The notes beneath the pieces are model-generated. The model did no database searches, was not told the DNA's origin, and saw nothing but the letters and a program-made list of their open reading frames with translations. A program made the translations under genes and the position numbers. Below are positions 17,713-28,087 of a DNA stretch of 64,000 nt, in pieces (the stretch's first letter is position 1; the number at the start of each line of letters is the position of its first letter). Origin of the DNA: Kitasatospora sp. NBC_01266 (GTDB taxonomy: Bacteria > Actinomycetota > Actinomycetes > Streptomycetales > Streptomycetaceae); contig NZ_CP108458.1 of assembly GCF_036242395.1 (NCBI RefSeq), positions 7,750,001 to 7,814,000 on the forward strand, read 5' to 3'.

Positions 17713-19539
17713 ATGGACCGCTATCCGCCGATCGCCGAACACGGCCTGGTGGGCGACCTGCAGACCGCCGCTCTGGTCACCTCCCAAGGGGTCATCGACT
17801 GGTTCGCAGCTCCCCGCTTCGACTCGCCCAGCATCTTCGCCGCCCTGCTCGACCACGACCACGGCGGCTACTTCCTCTTCGCGCCCGAGGAACCGGAAGT
17901 CACCTGCAAGCAGCTCTACTACCCCGACACCGCCGTCCTGGTGACCCGGTTCATGTCCCCCGACGGCGTGGGCGAGGTCATCGACTGCATGCCGCCCGAC
18001 CGCACGGGTACGCCCACCGACCGGCACACCCTGATCCGCGTCGTGCGGGCCGTGCGTGGCACGGTGCGCTTCGTCCTGGACTGCCGGCCGCGCTTCGACT
18101 ACGGCCGCGCCGCTCACGAGCTCGATCTCGATCTCGGCGGCGACACCGCCGTGTTCCGCGCCCCCGGGGCGACCGGATATCTGCAGAGCAGCTTCCCGGT
18201 GGAACGCAACGGGAAGGACGTGCGGGGGGAGGTCACGCTGAACGTCGGCGAGGAGGCCGCCGCCGCGTTCACCGTCTGCGACCCGGACGGGGTGCCGCCC
18301 GCACCGGTCACCGTGCAGAGCCTGAGTGACCAGCTCTTCGAGATCGGCAACTTCTGGCAGGCCTGGCTGCGCACCTCCACGTACCGCGGCCGGTGGCCGG
18401 ACATGGTGGGCCGCTCCGCCATCACGCTCAAGCTGCTCACCTACCGCCCCACGGGCGCTCCGGTCGCCGCGGCGACCATGGGCCTGCCCGAGCAGGTCGG
18501 CGGCGAGCGCAACTGGGACTACCGCTACACCTGGATCCGCGACGGCTCACTGTCCGTCCGGGCGCTGCTCGACCTCGGCTTCGACGAGGAGGCCACCGGG
18601 TTCACCCACTGGCTGCGCGAACGCTGGAGCGAACGGGCGGGATCCGAGGGCGAGCGCCTGCAGATCATGTACCGGGTGGACGGCGACCCCGACATCCCCG
18701 AGGTGATCCTCGACCACTTCGAGGGCTACCGGGGTTCGGCCCCGGTCCGGGCCGGCAACGCCGCCATGGACCAGTTGCAGCTCGACATCTACGGCGAGGC
18801 GCTCTACGCCCTCGCCGAGGGGCGCACAGTGGGCCTCCACATGGGCTATCACGGCTGGAAGGGGCTCGCCGCCACCCTGGACTGGCTCGCCGACTCCTGG
18901 GACCGTCCCGACGAGGGCATCTGGGAGACCCGCGGCGGGCGCAAGGACTTCACCTACAGCCGGGTGATGTGCTGGGCCGCCTTCGACGCCGGGCTGCGGC
19001 TGGCCACCGAGTTCAGCAGGCCCGCCGACCTCGCGCGCTGGACCGGCGCCCGCGACGCCATCCTCGACCAGGTGATGACCCGAGGGTGGAGCGACAAGGA
19101 GCAGGCACTGGTCCAGCACTACGACGGCGACGTCCTGGACGCCTCGCTGCTGCTCATCCCCCGGGTCGGCTTCCTCGCGCCGAAGGGTGCCGGCTGGCTG
19201 AACACGCTGGACGCCATCAACCGCAAGCTCGTCTCCGACAGCCTGGTCTACCGCTACGACCCGGCCGCCTCACCGGACGGTCTGCGCGGCTCCGAGGGCA
19301 CGTTCAGCCTCTGCACCTTCCTCTACGTCGACGCCATGGCCCGGGCCGGCCGCACCGTCGAGGCGCGCTACGCCTTCGAGAAGATGCAGACCTACGCCAA
19401 CCACGTCGGCCTGTTCGCCGAGGAGATCGGCCCGAGCGGGGAGCAACTGGGCAACTTCCCCCAGGCGTTCACCCACCTCTCGCTCATCATGGCCGCCACC
19501 ACCCTCGATGAGGTGCTCGACCGGGAACAGGGGCGCTGA
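17713..19539 (+). CDS. Glycoside hydrolase family 15 protein (glucoamylase/trehalase type)
   Basis: 608 aa cytosolic (no signal peptide) GH15 enzyme. N-terminal domain: PPIAEHGLVGDLQTAALVTSQGVIDWFAAPRFDSP. (alpha/alpha)6 barrel: GERNWDYRYTWIRDGSLSVRALL, general acid region EGIWETRGGRKDFTYSRVMCW, general base region SEGTFSLCTFLYVDAMARAG. GH15 includes both glucoamylases and actinobacterial trehalases; the sequence alone does not decide. It releases beta-glucose by inversion, which fits the nearby mutarotase and oxidoreductases. First gene of a plus-strand run. Confidence 0.93.
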   Translation: MDRYPPIAEHGLVGDLQTAALVTSQGVIDWFAAPRFDSPSIFAALLDHDHGGYFLFAPEEPEVTCKQLYYPDTAVLVTRFMSPDGVGEVIDCMPPDRTGTPTDRHTLIRVVRAVRGTVRFVLDCRPRFDYGRAAHELDLDLGGDTAVFRAPGATGYLQSSFPVERNGKDVRGEVTLNVGEEAAAAFTVCDPDGVPPAPVTVQSLSDQLFEIGNFWQAWLRTSTYRGRWPDMVGRSAITLKLLTYRPTGAPVAAATMGLPEQVGGERNWDYRYTWIRDGSLSVRALLDLGFDEEATGFTHWLRERWSERAGSEGERLQIMYRVDGDPDIPEVILDHFEGYRGSAPVRAGNAAMDQLQLDIYGEALYALAEGRTVGLHMGYHGWKGLAATLDWLADSWDRPDEGIWETRGGRKDFTYSRVMCWAAFDAGLRLATEFSRPADLARWTGARDAILDQVMTRGWSDKEQALVQHYDGDVLDASLLLIPRVGFLAPKGAGWLNTLDAINRKLVSDSLVYRYDPAASPDGLRGSEGTFSLCTFLYVDAMARAGRTVEARYAFEKMQTYANHVGLFAEEIGPSGEQLGNFPQAFTHLSLIMAATTLDEVLDREQGR

Positions 19540-19546
19540 CGGACCC

Positions 19547-20494
19547 GTGGCCACGCACCGCGGATCCGGCGGACCGCCTCCCCTGAGTGCGGCCGAGTTC
19601 CGCGCGCTGTACCAGCGCGTGCGACGCCAGGCGCCGTGGGGCACCGCCGACCGCGGGGCACTGGACCGGATCACCGCGGCGCAGCGGCTGGCCGCCGTCG
19701 CCGAGGTCCGATCGGGTCGCAGCGTCACGCTCGCCGGGGTGGTCCGCACCCGCCCGGCACCGGACAACCCCGAGCCGTGCGAGTACCGGATGACCGGCAC
19801 CGTGGCCGGCGGCATCGAGCCGAGCGGGCTGCAGTTCGCCACCGACTGGTTCGCCATGAGCGTGCACGGTGACGCCGACAGCCACCTCGACGCGCTCTGC
19901 CACGTCATCTATGACGGCACCCTGTACAACGGCGTGAGCGCGGACAGCCTGACGCCCGACGGCGCGCGGGAGCTGTCCGTCGACGTGGCGCGGGACGGCA
20001 TCGTCGGGCGCGGCGTGCTGCTCGACATCCCGCGCCTGCGCGGGGTGCGCTGGCTCGAACCCGGCGATCACGTGAGCGGGGACGAACTCGCCGCCGCCGA
20101 GGCCGCGCAGCGGCTCCGGGTCGGCCAGGGCGACCTGCTCTTCGTCCGGGTCGGCCATCGCCGCCGGGGCAGCGAACTCGGGCCGTGGAACGCGGCCGAG
20201 GCCCGCGCCGGGCTCCATCCCACGGCGATGGAGTTCCTGGCGGACCGGCAGGTCGCGGTGCTGGGCAGTGACGGCAACAACGACACCGCCCCCAGCACGA
20301 CGCAGGGCGTGGCCTTCCCGGTCCACGTCCTGGGCATCCACGCGATGGGCCTGCACCTGCTGGACTACCTGTCCTTCGAGGAGCTGGTGCCGATCTGCGA
20401 GGCGGCGGACCGCTGGTCGTTCCTCTGCGTGATCGCCCCGCTCCGGCTGCCCGGGGCCACCGGATCACCCGTCAATCCGATCGCGATCCTGTGA
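19547..20494 (+). CDS. Cyclase family protein (kynurenine-formamidase-like metal hydrolase)
   Basis: 315 aa. The metal-binding signature H-G-D-x-x-x-H-x-D-A-x-x-H is present as SVHGDADSHLDALCHV, with GVLLDIPRL, QGDLLFVRVG and VAVLGSDGNNDTAP following, as in the cyclase/formamidase family. GTG at 19547 starts 7 bp after the GH15 stop, and GMC follows 51 bp downstream, so the three are probably one transcript. The natural substrate is unknown; hydrolysis of a lactone made by a sugar oxidase would fit the context, as inference. Confidence 0.85.
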   Translation: MATHRGSGGPPPLSAAEFRALYQRVRRQAPWGTADRGALDRITAAQRLAAVAEVRSGRSVTLAGVVRTRPAPDNPEPCEYRMTGTVAGGIEPSGLQFATDWFAMSVHGDADSHLDALCHVIYDGTLYNGVSADSLTPDGARELSVDVARDGIVGRGVLLDIPRLRGVRWLEPGDHVSGDELAAAEAAQRLRVGQGDLLFVRVGHRRRGSELGPWNAAEARAGLHPTAMEFLADRQVAVLGSDGNNDTAPSTTQGVAFPVHVLGIHAMGLHLLDYLSFEELVPICEAADRWSFLCVIAPLRLPGATGSPVNPIAIL

Positions 20495-20545
20495 GCTCCG
20501 ACCACGCCCGCACGCCATCCGAACAGTTCTGGAACAGGAGCCATC

Positions 20546-22126
20546 GTGACCGACGCTCAGCACTACGACGTGATCATCATCGGCACCGGCGCGGGCGGCG
20601 GCACGCTGGCCCACCGGCTGGCCCCCTCCGGTAAGCGGGTGCTGCTCCTGGAGCGCGGGGACTACCTACCGCGCGAGATCGACAACTGGGACTCCACCCA
20701 GGTGTTCGTGAAGGGCAAGTACCTGGCCCAGGAGACCTGGTACGACCGGCAGGGCCAGCCGTTCACGCCGGAGGTCAACTACTACGTCGGGGGCAACACC
20801 AAGTTCTACGGCGCTGCCCTGTTCCGGCTGCGCCCCGAGGACTTCGGCGAGCTGCGGCACCACGGCGGCGTGTCGCCGGCCTGGCCGATCCGCTACGAGG
20901 ACCTGGAGCCGTACTACACCGAGGCCGAGCACCTCTACCTGGTGCACGGCAGGCACGGCGAGGACCCCACGGAGGGTGCGGCCAGCGCGCAGTACGCCTA
21001 TCCGCCGGTCGAGCACGAGCCGCGTATCCAGCAGCTCAACGACGACCTGGTGAAGCAGGGCCTGCACCCCTTCCACCTGCCGATCGGCGTGAATCTGACC
21101 CAGGACGCGCACGGCTGGGCGACCCACGACAGCGCCTGCATCCGCTGCACCCGGGTCGACGGCTTCCCCTGCCTGCTGAACGCCAAGTCCGACGCCCAGG
21201 TGATCTGCGTCGACCCGGCGCTGAAGCACCCGAACGTCAGCATGCTCACCGGCGTCAACGTGCGCCGCCTGGAGACCGATCCGACCGGACGCACCGTGAC
21301 CGGCGTGGTCGCCGAGCTGGCGGACGGCTCGACCACGAGCTTCGGCGCGGACCTCGTGGTGGTCGCCTGCGGCGCGGTGAACTCCGCCGCGCTGCTGCTC
21401 CGTTCGGCCAACGACAGACACCCCGACGGGTTGGCCAACAGCTCCGGTGTGGTGGGCCGGCACTACATGCGGCACAACAACCTGGCGCTGATGGCGGTCT
21501 CGGACGAGCCCAACCCCACCGTGTTCCAGAAGACCCTGGCGCTCAACGACTGGTACCTGGGCGCGGACGACTGCGACTACCCGCTCGGCGGCATCCAGAT
21601 GCTCGGCAAGTCGGACGCCGAGCAGATCCACGGTGAGGCGCCGCGGTGGGCGGGCAAGATCGCGCCGGACATGCCGTTCGAGGTGCTCGCCCACCACGCG
21701 GTCGACTTCTGGCTCTGCGGCGAGGACCTCCCACTGCCCGACAGCCGGGTCACCCTCGACGGCGACGGGAACGTCCACCTGTCGATCGACGAGAAGAACA
21801 ACATCACCGGGCTGAAGAAGCTCCAGCACAAGCTGCGGGGCATGCTCGGTCAGCTGGGTATGCACGAGCACCACCTGCTCGACCACAGCATCTACCTGCA
21901 CAAGGGCATGCCGATCGGGGCCACCGCCCACCAGGCCGGCACCGTGCGGTTCGGCACCGACCCGAAGAGTTCGGCGTTGGACGTCACCTGCAAGGCCCAC
22001 GACCTGGACAACCTCTACGTCGTCGACACCAGCTTCTTCCCGAGCATCGGCGCGGTGAACCCGTCCCTGACGGCCATCGCCAACGCCCTGCGGGTCGGCG
22101 ACCAGCTGATCGAGCGGCTGGGCTGA
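20546..22126 (+). CDS. GMC family FAD-dependent oxidoreductase
   Basis: 526 aa. N-terminal FAD motif YDVIIIGTGAGGGTLAHRL, then YYVGGNTKFYGAALFRLR (FAD loop), a four-cysteine region (CIRCTRVDGFPC), and the C-terminal GMC active site GATAHQAGTVRFG (His) with FFPSIGAVNPSLTAIANAL (Asn). The family oxidises alcohols or sugars, passing electrons to oxygen, quinone or other acceptors. GTG at 20546 has AGGAG 5 bp upstream. It ends 14 bp from convergent cydB. Confidence 0.92.
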   Translation: MTDAQHYDVIIIGTGAGGGTLAHRLAPSGKRVLLLERGDYLPREIDNWDSTQVFVKGKYLAQETWYDRQGQPFTPEVNYYVGGNTKFYGAALFRLRPEDFGELRHHGGVSPAWPIRYEDLEPYYTEAEHLYLVHGRHGEDPTEGAASAQYAYPPVEHEPRIQQLNDDLVKQGLHPFHLPIGVNLTQDAHGWATHDSACIRCTRVDGFPCLLNAKSDAQVICVDPALKHPNVSMLTGVNVRRLETDPTGRTVTGVVAELADGSTTSFGADLVVVACGAVNSAALLLRSANDRHPDGLANSSGVVGRHYMRHNNLALMAVSDEPNPTVFQKTLALNDWYLGADDCDYPLGGIQMLGKSDAEQIHGEAPRWAGKIAPDMPFEVLAHHAVDFWLCGEDLPLPDSRVTLDGDGNVHLSIDEKNNITGLKKLQHKLRGMLGQLGMHEHHLLDHSIYLHKGMPIGATAHQAGTVRFGTDPKSSALDVTCKAHDLDNLYVVDTSFFPSIGAVNPSLTAIANALRVGDQLIERLG

Positions 22127-22140
22127 CGGCCCGCGGGTCG

Positions 22141-23184
22141 TTACAGGTGCTCGCCCGGCGCGGTGGTCCCGTGCGTGTCGGCGTCGGTGAGGGGCTCCAG
22201 GTCGCCGAGCGTGTCGAGCCGGTAGAGCAGGACGAGCGCGGGTCCCACCACCACGACCGCGATCACCGTGACGATCACCAGCCAGTGCAGCGTGTGGTCG
22301 GCCCCGGCCGCCTGGGCCACGGTCAGTGAGGTGGGCAGCAGGTACGGGCGCTGTGCGAAGCCCCAGGCGGCCACGGTCAGCGCAACGCTCGCCACCGAGG
22401 TGTAGCGGCACCAGCGGTAGGCCCGGCGCGCGAGCAGCAGCGCGGTGCCGGCGGCGACCACGACGGCGGCGATCACGAGCGCCAGCCCGGCTCCGTGGGT
22501 GAGGCCGTGCCAGACGTACGCGGCGTCATGGTGGGTGACCGGGATGCCGATGGCCGCCAGTACGACGATGGCCGCGAGGCTGTAGAGCGAGCGGAGCCGG
22601 AAGTACCGGACCAGGTCCTCGGCGTGGAAGCGGCGCGCGTCCGCGGTGAGGAACACGGCGCCGAGGTAGGCGGTGGCCGCGATGGTGAGCAGCCCGGCCA
22701 TGACGGAGGTCGGGTTGGCCCAGGCATCGGCGGAGGCCGTGGTCCCGGGCGCGACCCGGCCGGAGGCGATGCCGCCGATGACCGCGCCGAAGAAGAAGGG
22801 GGTGAGGAGCGAGGAGACGGCGAACATCGCGCCGTAGATCCGCCGTCCGGCCAGCCGCCGGGTCGGCTTGCGCAGCGCGAACCCGGCGCCGCGCAGCACC
22901 AGGCCGATGGCGGCCAGCGCCAGCGGCAGCCACATGGCACTGAACACGGCCTGGAACATGGTGGGGAAGCCGGTCCACATGAGGATGAAGACGAAGATCA
23001 GCCAGACGTTGTTGGCCTCCCAGACGGGCGCCATGGCGTGGTCGATCAGCCAGCGCGGGCGCTCGCCGCGCTCGGCGCCGCCCGCCAGCAGGTCCCAGAA
23101 TCCGGCGCCGTAGTCGGTCCCCCCGGCGCAGGCGTAGGCCGCGATCACGAGCAGTAGGACCCAGGCGATGACGTCGGCGATCAT
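22141..23184 (-). CDS. cydB: Cytochrome bd ubiquinol oxidase subunit II
   Basis: 347 aa with about eight to nine membrane segments. CydB motifs: GGTDYGAGFWDLLAGG, HAMAPVWEANNVWLIFVFILMWTGFP, and GFALRKP. The ATG at 23184 overlaps the cydA stop (ATGA), so translation is coupled. Together with CydA it forms the quinol oxidase that reduces oxygen to water without pumping protons. It is the last gene of an SDR-NDH2-cydA-cydB operon. Confidence 0.95.
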   Translation of the reverse strand: MIADVIAWVLLLVIAAYACAGGTDYGAGFWDLLAGGAERGERPRWLIDHAMAPVWEANNVWLIFVFILMWTGFPTMFQAVFSAMWLPLALAAIGLVLRGAGFALRKPTRRLAGRRIYGAMFAVSSLLTPFFFGAVIGGIASGRVAPGTTASADAWANPTSVMAGLLTIAATAYLGAVFLTADARRFHAEDLVRYFRLRSLYSLAAIVVLAAIGIPVTHHDAAYVWHGLTHGAGLALVIAAVVVAAGTALLLARRAYRWCRYTSVASVALTVAAWGFAQRPYLLPTSLTVAQAAGADHTLHWLVIVTVIAVVVVGPALVLLYRLDTLGDLEPLTDADTHGTTAPGEHL

Positions 23185-24641
23185 GACGCACCGCCGGCTG
23201 TCCGCTGGTCGCCGCCGCTCGCCACGGCTTCCCTGGGGCCGTACGGCGTGTCGGCCTCCGGGCTCAGCACGGTCGGCGGACCGGCCGGGTTCTCGTCGGC
23301 GATCCGCCAGCGGGTGCGCATCTTCAGCACGACGGCCAGGAAGGCCCAGAAGACCAGCACGTAGACGGCCGCCACGATGCCGAACATGGTCCACAGCGAG
23401 CTCGCGCGGGTGGCGGTGACCGCGTCGGAGACCCGCATGTTGAAGTAGACGATCCAGGGTTGGCGGCCGACCTCGGTGGTGATCCAGCCGCACTCCACGG
23501 TCAGCAGACTGGCGGCCCCCGCGATGGCGGCGCACCGGAAGAACCACCGGGATCTGGGCAGGTCGCGGCGGCGCCACCAGCACCACGCGTACCACAGGGC
23601 GAGCAGGATGAGCAGGCTGCCGATGATCGCCATGGTGTCGAAGGTCCAGTGGACGATGGTCGCCTGGGTGGCGGTGGGGCGGTCGTCGGCGGCCACCGAG
23701 GTCAGGCCGGTGACCTGGGTGCTGGGCTTGAATCCGGCCAGGATGGAGTCGAGTTGGGGGATCCTGAGGCCGCCGGAGATGGTTCCGTCCTCGTTCAGGC
23801 GCCCGTACAGGTACTCCGGCACGTGGGTGCTGGTGTTCCAGACGATCTCGGCGGCGGCGAACTTGACCGGCTGCTTGTGGAAGATCTGCCGCGCGAGGTT
23901 GTCACCGAGGAAGAACTGGACGGGGGTGAGGATCGCGGCGACGGTGAACGGCACGGTGAAGCCGAGCCGGTGGTAGCGGTCGCGGCGCCCGCGCAGCCAG
24001 CCGACCGCGTAGACCCCGGCGACCACGTAGCCGGCGGTCAGGAACATCGCCACCGCGAAGTGCCAGTACTCCGGGCCGAAGATCGGCGTGAACACGGCTT
24101 GCCGCACCGTGACGTTGACGGGGTTGCCCTGGGCGTCGAGGGTGAAGCCCTGCGGGGTGTTCATCCAGGAGTTCGCCGCGATGATGCCGAACGCGCCGAG
24201 CAGGGCGGCCAGTGGCAGCGGCGCACCGAGCCAGAAGTGCTGCCAGGGCCGCAGCCGGCGCCAGCCGTAAAGGTAGATCGCGATCAGGACGGCCTCCAGG
24301 AAGAACGCCCAGGCCTCGACGCCGAACCCGAGCCCGAAGACGTCCCCCCAGCGGCCCATCATCCTGGGCCACAGCAGGCCGAACTCGAAGGAGAGGACCG
24401 TGCCGGTGACGATCCCGATGGCGAACTGCACGGCCATCACCGCCGACCAGCGCCGGGCCAGCTTGAGGGCGACGGCATCGCCCTTGCGAAGCCCGCGGTA
24501 GTGCATCAGCAGCGTGACGAAGGGCAGCGCCACGCCGAGCGGGACCAGCAGGATGTGCGAGGCCAGGGTGAAGGCCATGAGCTCGCGCGCCGGCAGGAGT
24601 TGGGCCGGTGCGTTCGCCAGGAGAACCGTGCTGCGGTACAT
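23181..24641 (-). CDS. cydA: Cytochrome bd-type ubiquinol oxidase subunit I, short Q-loop form
   Basis: 486 aa. Heme ligand regions are visible: ASHILLVPLGVALPF (His for b595), GPEYWHFAVAMFLTAGY (His for b558) and the GRQPWIVYFNMRVSDAVT block near the C-terminus. The quinol loop is short, as in the cyanide-insensitive type (CioA-like). ATG at 24641, 35 bp after the NDH-2 gene. No cydCD assembly genes follow inside this operon. Confidence 0.94.
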   Translation of the reverse strand: MYRSTVLLANAPAQLLPARELMAFTLASHILLVPLGVALPFVTLLMHYRGLRKGDAVALKLARRWSAVMAVQFAIGIVTGTVLSFEFGLLWPRMMGRWGDVFGLGFGVEAWAFFLEAVLIAIYLYGWRRLRPWQHFWLGAPLPLAALLGAFGIIAANSWMNTPQGFTLDAQGNPVNVTVRQAVFTPIFGPEYWHFAVAMFLTAGYVVAGVYAVGWLRGRRDRYHRLGFTVPFTVAAILTPVQFFLGDNLARQIFHKQPVKFAAAEIVWNTSTHVPEYLYGRLNEDGTISGGLRIPQLDSILAGFKPSTQVTGLTSVAADDRPTATQATIVHWTFDTMAIIGSLLILLALWYAWCWWRRRDLPRSRWFFRCAAIAGAASLLTVECGWITTEVGRQPWIVYFNMRVSDAVTATRASSLWTMFGIVAAVYVLVFWAFLAVVLKMRTRWRIADENPAGPPTVLSPEADTPYGPREAVASGGDQRTAGGAS

Positions 24642-24676
24642 GTGTGCCTCGATGGCTCGTGCCGGGTGGCGCTGTG

Positions 24677-26029
24677 TCAGTGAACGGGCGGGGTGCTGGC
24701 CGGCGGGGGCGGGCCGGACCCCGGCCCGGCCGGCGCGTTCCGGCCGCCGGAGGTGAAGGCCCGCTCGCGGCGCGCGCCGGAGGCGAACACGATCAGCCAG
24801 CTGAGCAGTGCTCCGAACCTGCTGCGGAAGCCGGTGAGGAAGCCGATGTGGATGAACAGCCAGGCCAGCCAGCCCGTCACCCCCGACACGTTCAGCTTTC
24901 CGACCTTGACCACCGCCCGTCCCCGGGAGATGTAGGCGGCGCTGCCCAGGTCCAGGTACTTGAACGGCTTGGGCTGCTTGGTCCGGCCTTCCACGGCATG
25001 GCGGATCATGCGGCCCGCGTAGGCACCCGACTGCATCGCGACCTCGGCCAGGCCCGGTAGCTTGTCCAGGCTCATCAGGTCGCCCACCACCCGGATCTCC
25101 GGATGGCCGGCGATCGTCAGGTCGGGCTCGACGAGGATGCGCCCGGCCCGGTCCTGCTGCGCGCCGGTGGCCCGGGCCAGCGCCCCCGCGAGCGGCGGCG
25201 CCTCGACGCCCGCCGTCCAGAGCACGGTGCGGGCATCGATCCGGGTGGTCCGCCCGTCATGGTCGCGCACCGTCAGGCCCCGCTCGTCCACGCCGGTGAC
25301 GATCGTTCCCAGCTGGACCTCGACCCCCAGAGACCGCAGGGTCCCGGCCGCCCGGCGGGCCAGCGTGGGCCCGAACGCGGCCAGCACGGCGTCGGAACCC
25401 TCGAAGAGCAGCACCCGCGCCCCGGCGGCGTCGATCGCGTGGAACTCCCGGTCGAGCGTGTGGCCGGCGATCTCGCGGATCTGCCCGGCGAGCTCGACCC
25501 CGGTCGGCCCGCCCCCGACGAGCGCGAAGGTGAGCCACTCCTGCCGTTCCTGCGGATCCGTGGCCGACTCGGCCATCTCGAAGGCGCGGTAGAGCCTTCG
25601 GCGGATGTCCAGCGCGTCCGCCAGGGTCTTCATCCCGGGGGCGTGCTCGGCGAACTCGTCGTGGCCGAAGTAGGACTGGCGCACGCCCGCCGCGACGATC
25701 AGATCGTCGTAGGGCAGGGCGATGGTCCCGCCGTCCGGCCGCACGGCGTGCACCAGACGGCCGGGCACGTCGACCTCGGTGGCCTCGGCCAGCAGGCAGC
25801 GGACGTTGTGGTGGCGGCGGAGGACCGCGCGCAGCGGCTGGGCGATCTGCCCCTCGGAGAGGATCCCGGAGGCGCACTGGTACAGCAGCGGCTGGAAGAG
25901 GTGGTGGGCGCAGCGGTCGACGACGGTCACGGCGACCGGTGCCCGGCGCAGCGCCCGGGCGGCGAACAGGCCGGCGAATCCCCCGCCGAGGATCACCACT
26001 CGGCGGGGTGTGACGTGGTCCTCCAGCAC
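24677..26029 (-). CDS. ndh: Type II NADH dehydrogenase (NDH-2)
   Basis: 450 aa single-subunit flavoprotein moving electrons from NADH to quinone. FAD motif RRVVILGGGFAGLFAARAL, second dinucleotide motif FALVGGGPTGVELAGQI, and VVGDLMSL near the end, followed by AEVAMQSGAYAG. A C-terminal amphipathic/membrane segment (GWLAWLFIHIGFLTGFRSR) anchors it to the membrane. GTG start at 26029, only 3 bp after the SDR stop. It feeds the bd oxidase encoded directly downstream. Confidence 0.92.
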   Translation of the reverse strand: MLEDHVTPRRVVILGGGFAGLFAARALRRAPVAVTVVDRCAHHLFQPLLYQCASGILSEGQIAQPLRAVLRRHHNVRCLLAEATEVDVPGRLVHAVRPDGGTIALPYDDLIVAAGVRQSYFGHDEFAEHAPGMKTLADALDIRRRLYRAFEMAESATDPQERQEWLTFALVGGGPTGVELAGQIREIAGHTLDREFHAIDAAGARVLLFEGSDAVLAAFGPTLARRAAGTLRSLGVEVQLGTIVTGVDERGLTVRDHDGRTTRIDARTVLWTAGVEAPPLAGALARATGAQQDRAGRILVEPDLTIAGHPEIRVVGDLMSLDKLPGLAEVAMQSGAYAGRMIRHAVEGRTKQPKPFKYLDLGSAAYISRGRAVVKVGKLNVSGVTGWLAWLFIHIGFLTGFRSRFGALLSWLIVFASGARRERAFTSGGRNAPAGPGSGPPPPASTPPVH

Positions 26030-26032
26030 GTG

Positions 26033-26872
<840 letters not shown>

Positions 26873-27126
26873 GACTGCTCCCTCGGATCGGCGGGCTGCC
26901 TGGTGGGCGGTCGCCAACTGCCGTCGCTTCGCCGCACTCCGCCCGGGCTCTTCCTCTCCCGGGACCAAAGCACCGTGGGACGTGCAAGGGCCGGAACAGC
27001 ACGCGGGGGAGGCCCATTCGGGTGCGGAGACCACGCAATCGGGCTAGGGCGAGGCACTCTGCGGGCGGGGAGCGCCCAGCGCGTAGGGTGGGTGCGCAGG
27101 TGATCGTCAGCACGCCAGGAGATCCT

Positions 27127-28059
27127 ATGAGTCCCACCGCTGCCCTCGACGTCGTGCTTCCGGTCGGGGTGATCGGCCTGGGGGACATCGCGCAGAAGGC
27201 CTACCTACCGGTCCTCGCGGCGCTGCCCGGTCTCGATCTGCGGCTGATGACCCGCGACCGGGCCAAGCTCGACCGTCTCGGCGGCGCCTACCGCATCGAC
27301 CCGCAGCACCGCTTCACCGACCTCGGCGAGCTGATCGACAGCGGCATCCGGGCCGCGTTCGTGCACGCCGCCACCGACCAGCACGTCCCGATCGTCGAGC
27401 AGCTGCTGACGGCGGGCGTCGAGGTGTACGTGGACAAGCCGCTCGACTACACCCTGGACGGTGCCCGTCGGCTGGTCGACCTGGCGGACCGTCAGGGCCG
27501 CTCGCTGATGGTGGGTTTCAACCGCCGCCACGCGCCCGGCTACGTCCAGGCGAAGGAGCGTCCGCGCGACCTGATCGTGCTGCAGAAGAATCGCGAGGGA
27601 CTGCCGGAAGCGGCCCGCACCCTGGTGTACGACGACTTCATCCACGTGGTGGATCTGCTGCGCTTCCTGGTCCCCGGCGAGATCGAGCAGGTCGACGTAC
27701 GCGCCCGCAGCCGGGCCGGTCTGGTCGAGCACCTGGTGCTCACGCTGGCCGGGGACGGCTTCACGGCGCTCGGCATCATGAACCGGATGAGCGGCTCGAC
27801 CGAGGAGGTCCTGGAGGTCTCCGGCGGTGACTCCAAGCGTGCGGTGGTGAACCTCGCGGAGGTCATCGACCACCGGGGCCAGCCGACGGTCCGCCGCCGT
27901 GGTGACTGGGTGCCGGTGGCGCAGCAGCGGGGGATCGAGCAGGTCGTCCTCGCCTTCCTGGACGCCGTCCGGGCCGGCAGGACCATCGACGCCCACGACG
28001 CGCTGCGCACCCACGAGTTGTGCGAGCTGATCGTCCAGCGGGTGACGGCGGCGGGCTGA
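27127..28059 (+). CDS. Gfo/Idh/MocA family oxidoreductase
   Basis: 310 aa. Rossmann motif GVIGLGDIAQKAYLPVLAAL at the N-terminus. VEVYVDKPLDYTLDGARRLV corresponds to the usual E-K-P signature with Asp in place of Glu. FNRRHAPGY and DDFIHVVDLLRFL are the substrate-domain histidine region. Such enzymes oxidise or reduce sugars and cyclitols with NAD(P). Start ATG at 27127, with AGGAG 5 bp upstream; the frame is open further 5' but overlaps the divergent promoter region. Confidence 0.88.
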   Translation: MSPTAALDVVLPVGVIGLGDIAQKAYLPVLAALPGLDLRLMTRDRAKLDRLGGAYRIDPQHRFTDLGELIDSGIRAAFVHAATDQHVPIVEQLLTAGVEVYVDKPLDYTLDGARRLVDLADRQGRSLMVGFNRRHAPGYVQAKERPRDLIVLQKNREGLPEAARTLVYDDFIHVVDLLRFLVPGEIEQVDVRARSRAGLVEHLVLTLAGDGFTALGIMNRMSGSTEEVLEVSGGDSKRAVVNLAEVIDHRGQPTVRRRGDWVPVAQQRGIEQVVLAFLDAVRAGRTIDAHDALRTHELCELIVQRVTAAG

Positions 28060-28087
28060 CGGCGGCTGGTCGACGGGCCGGCCTTCG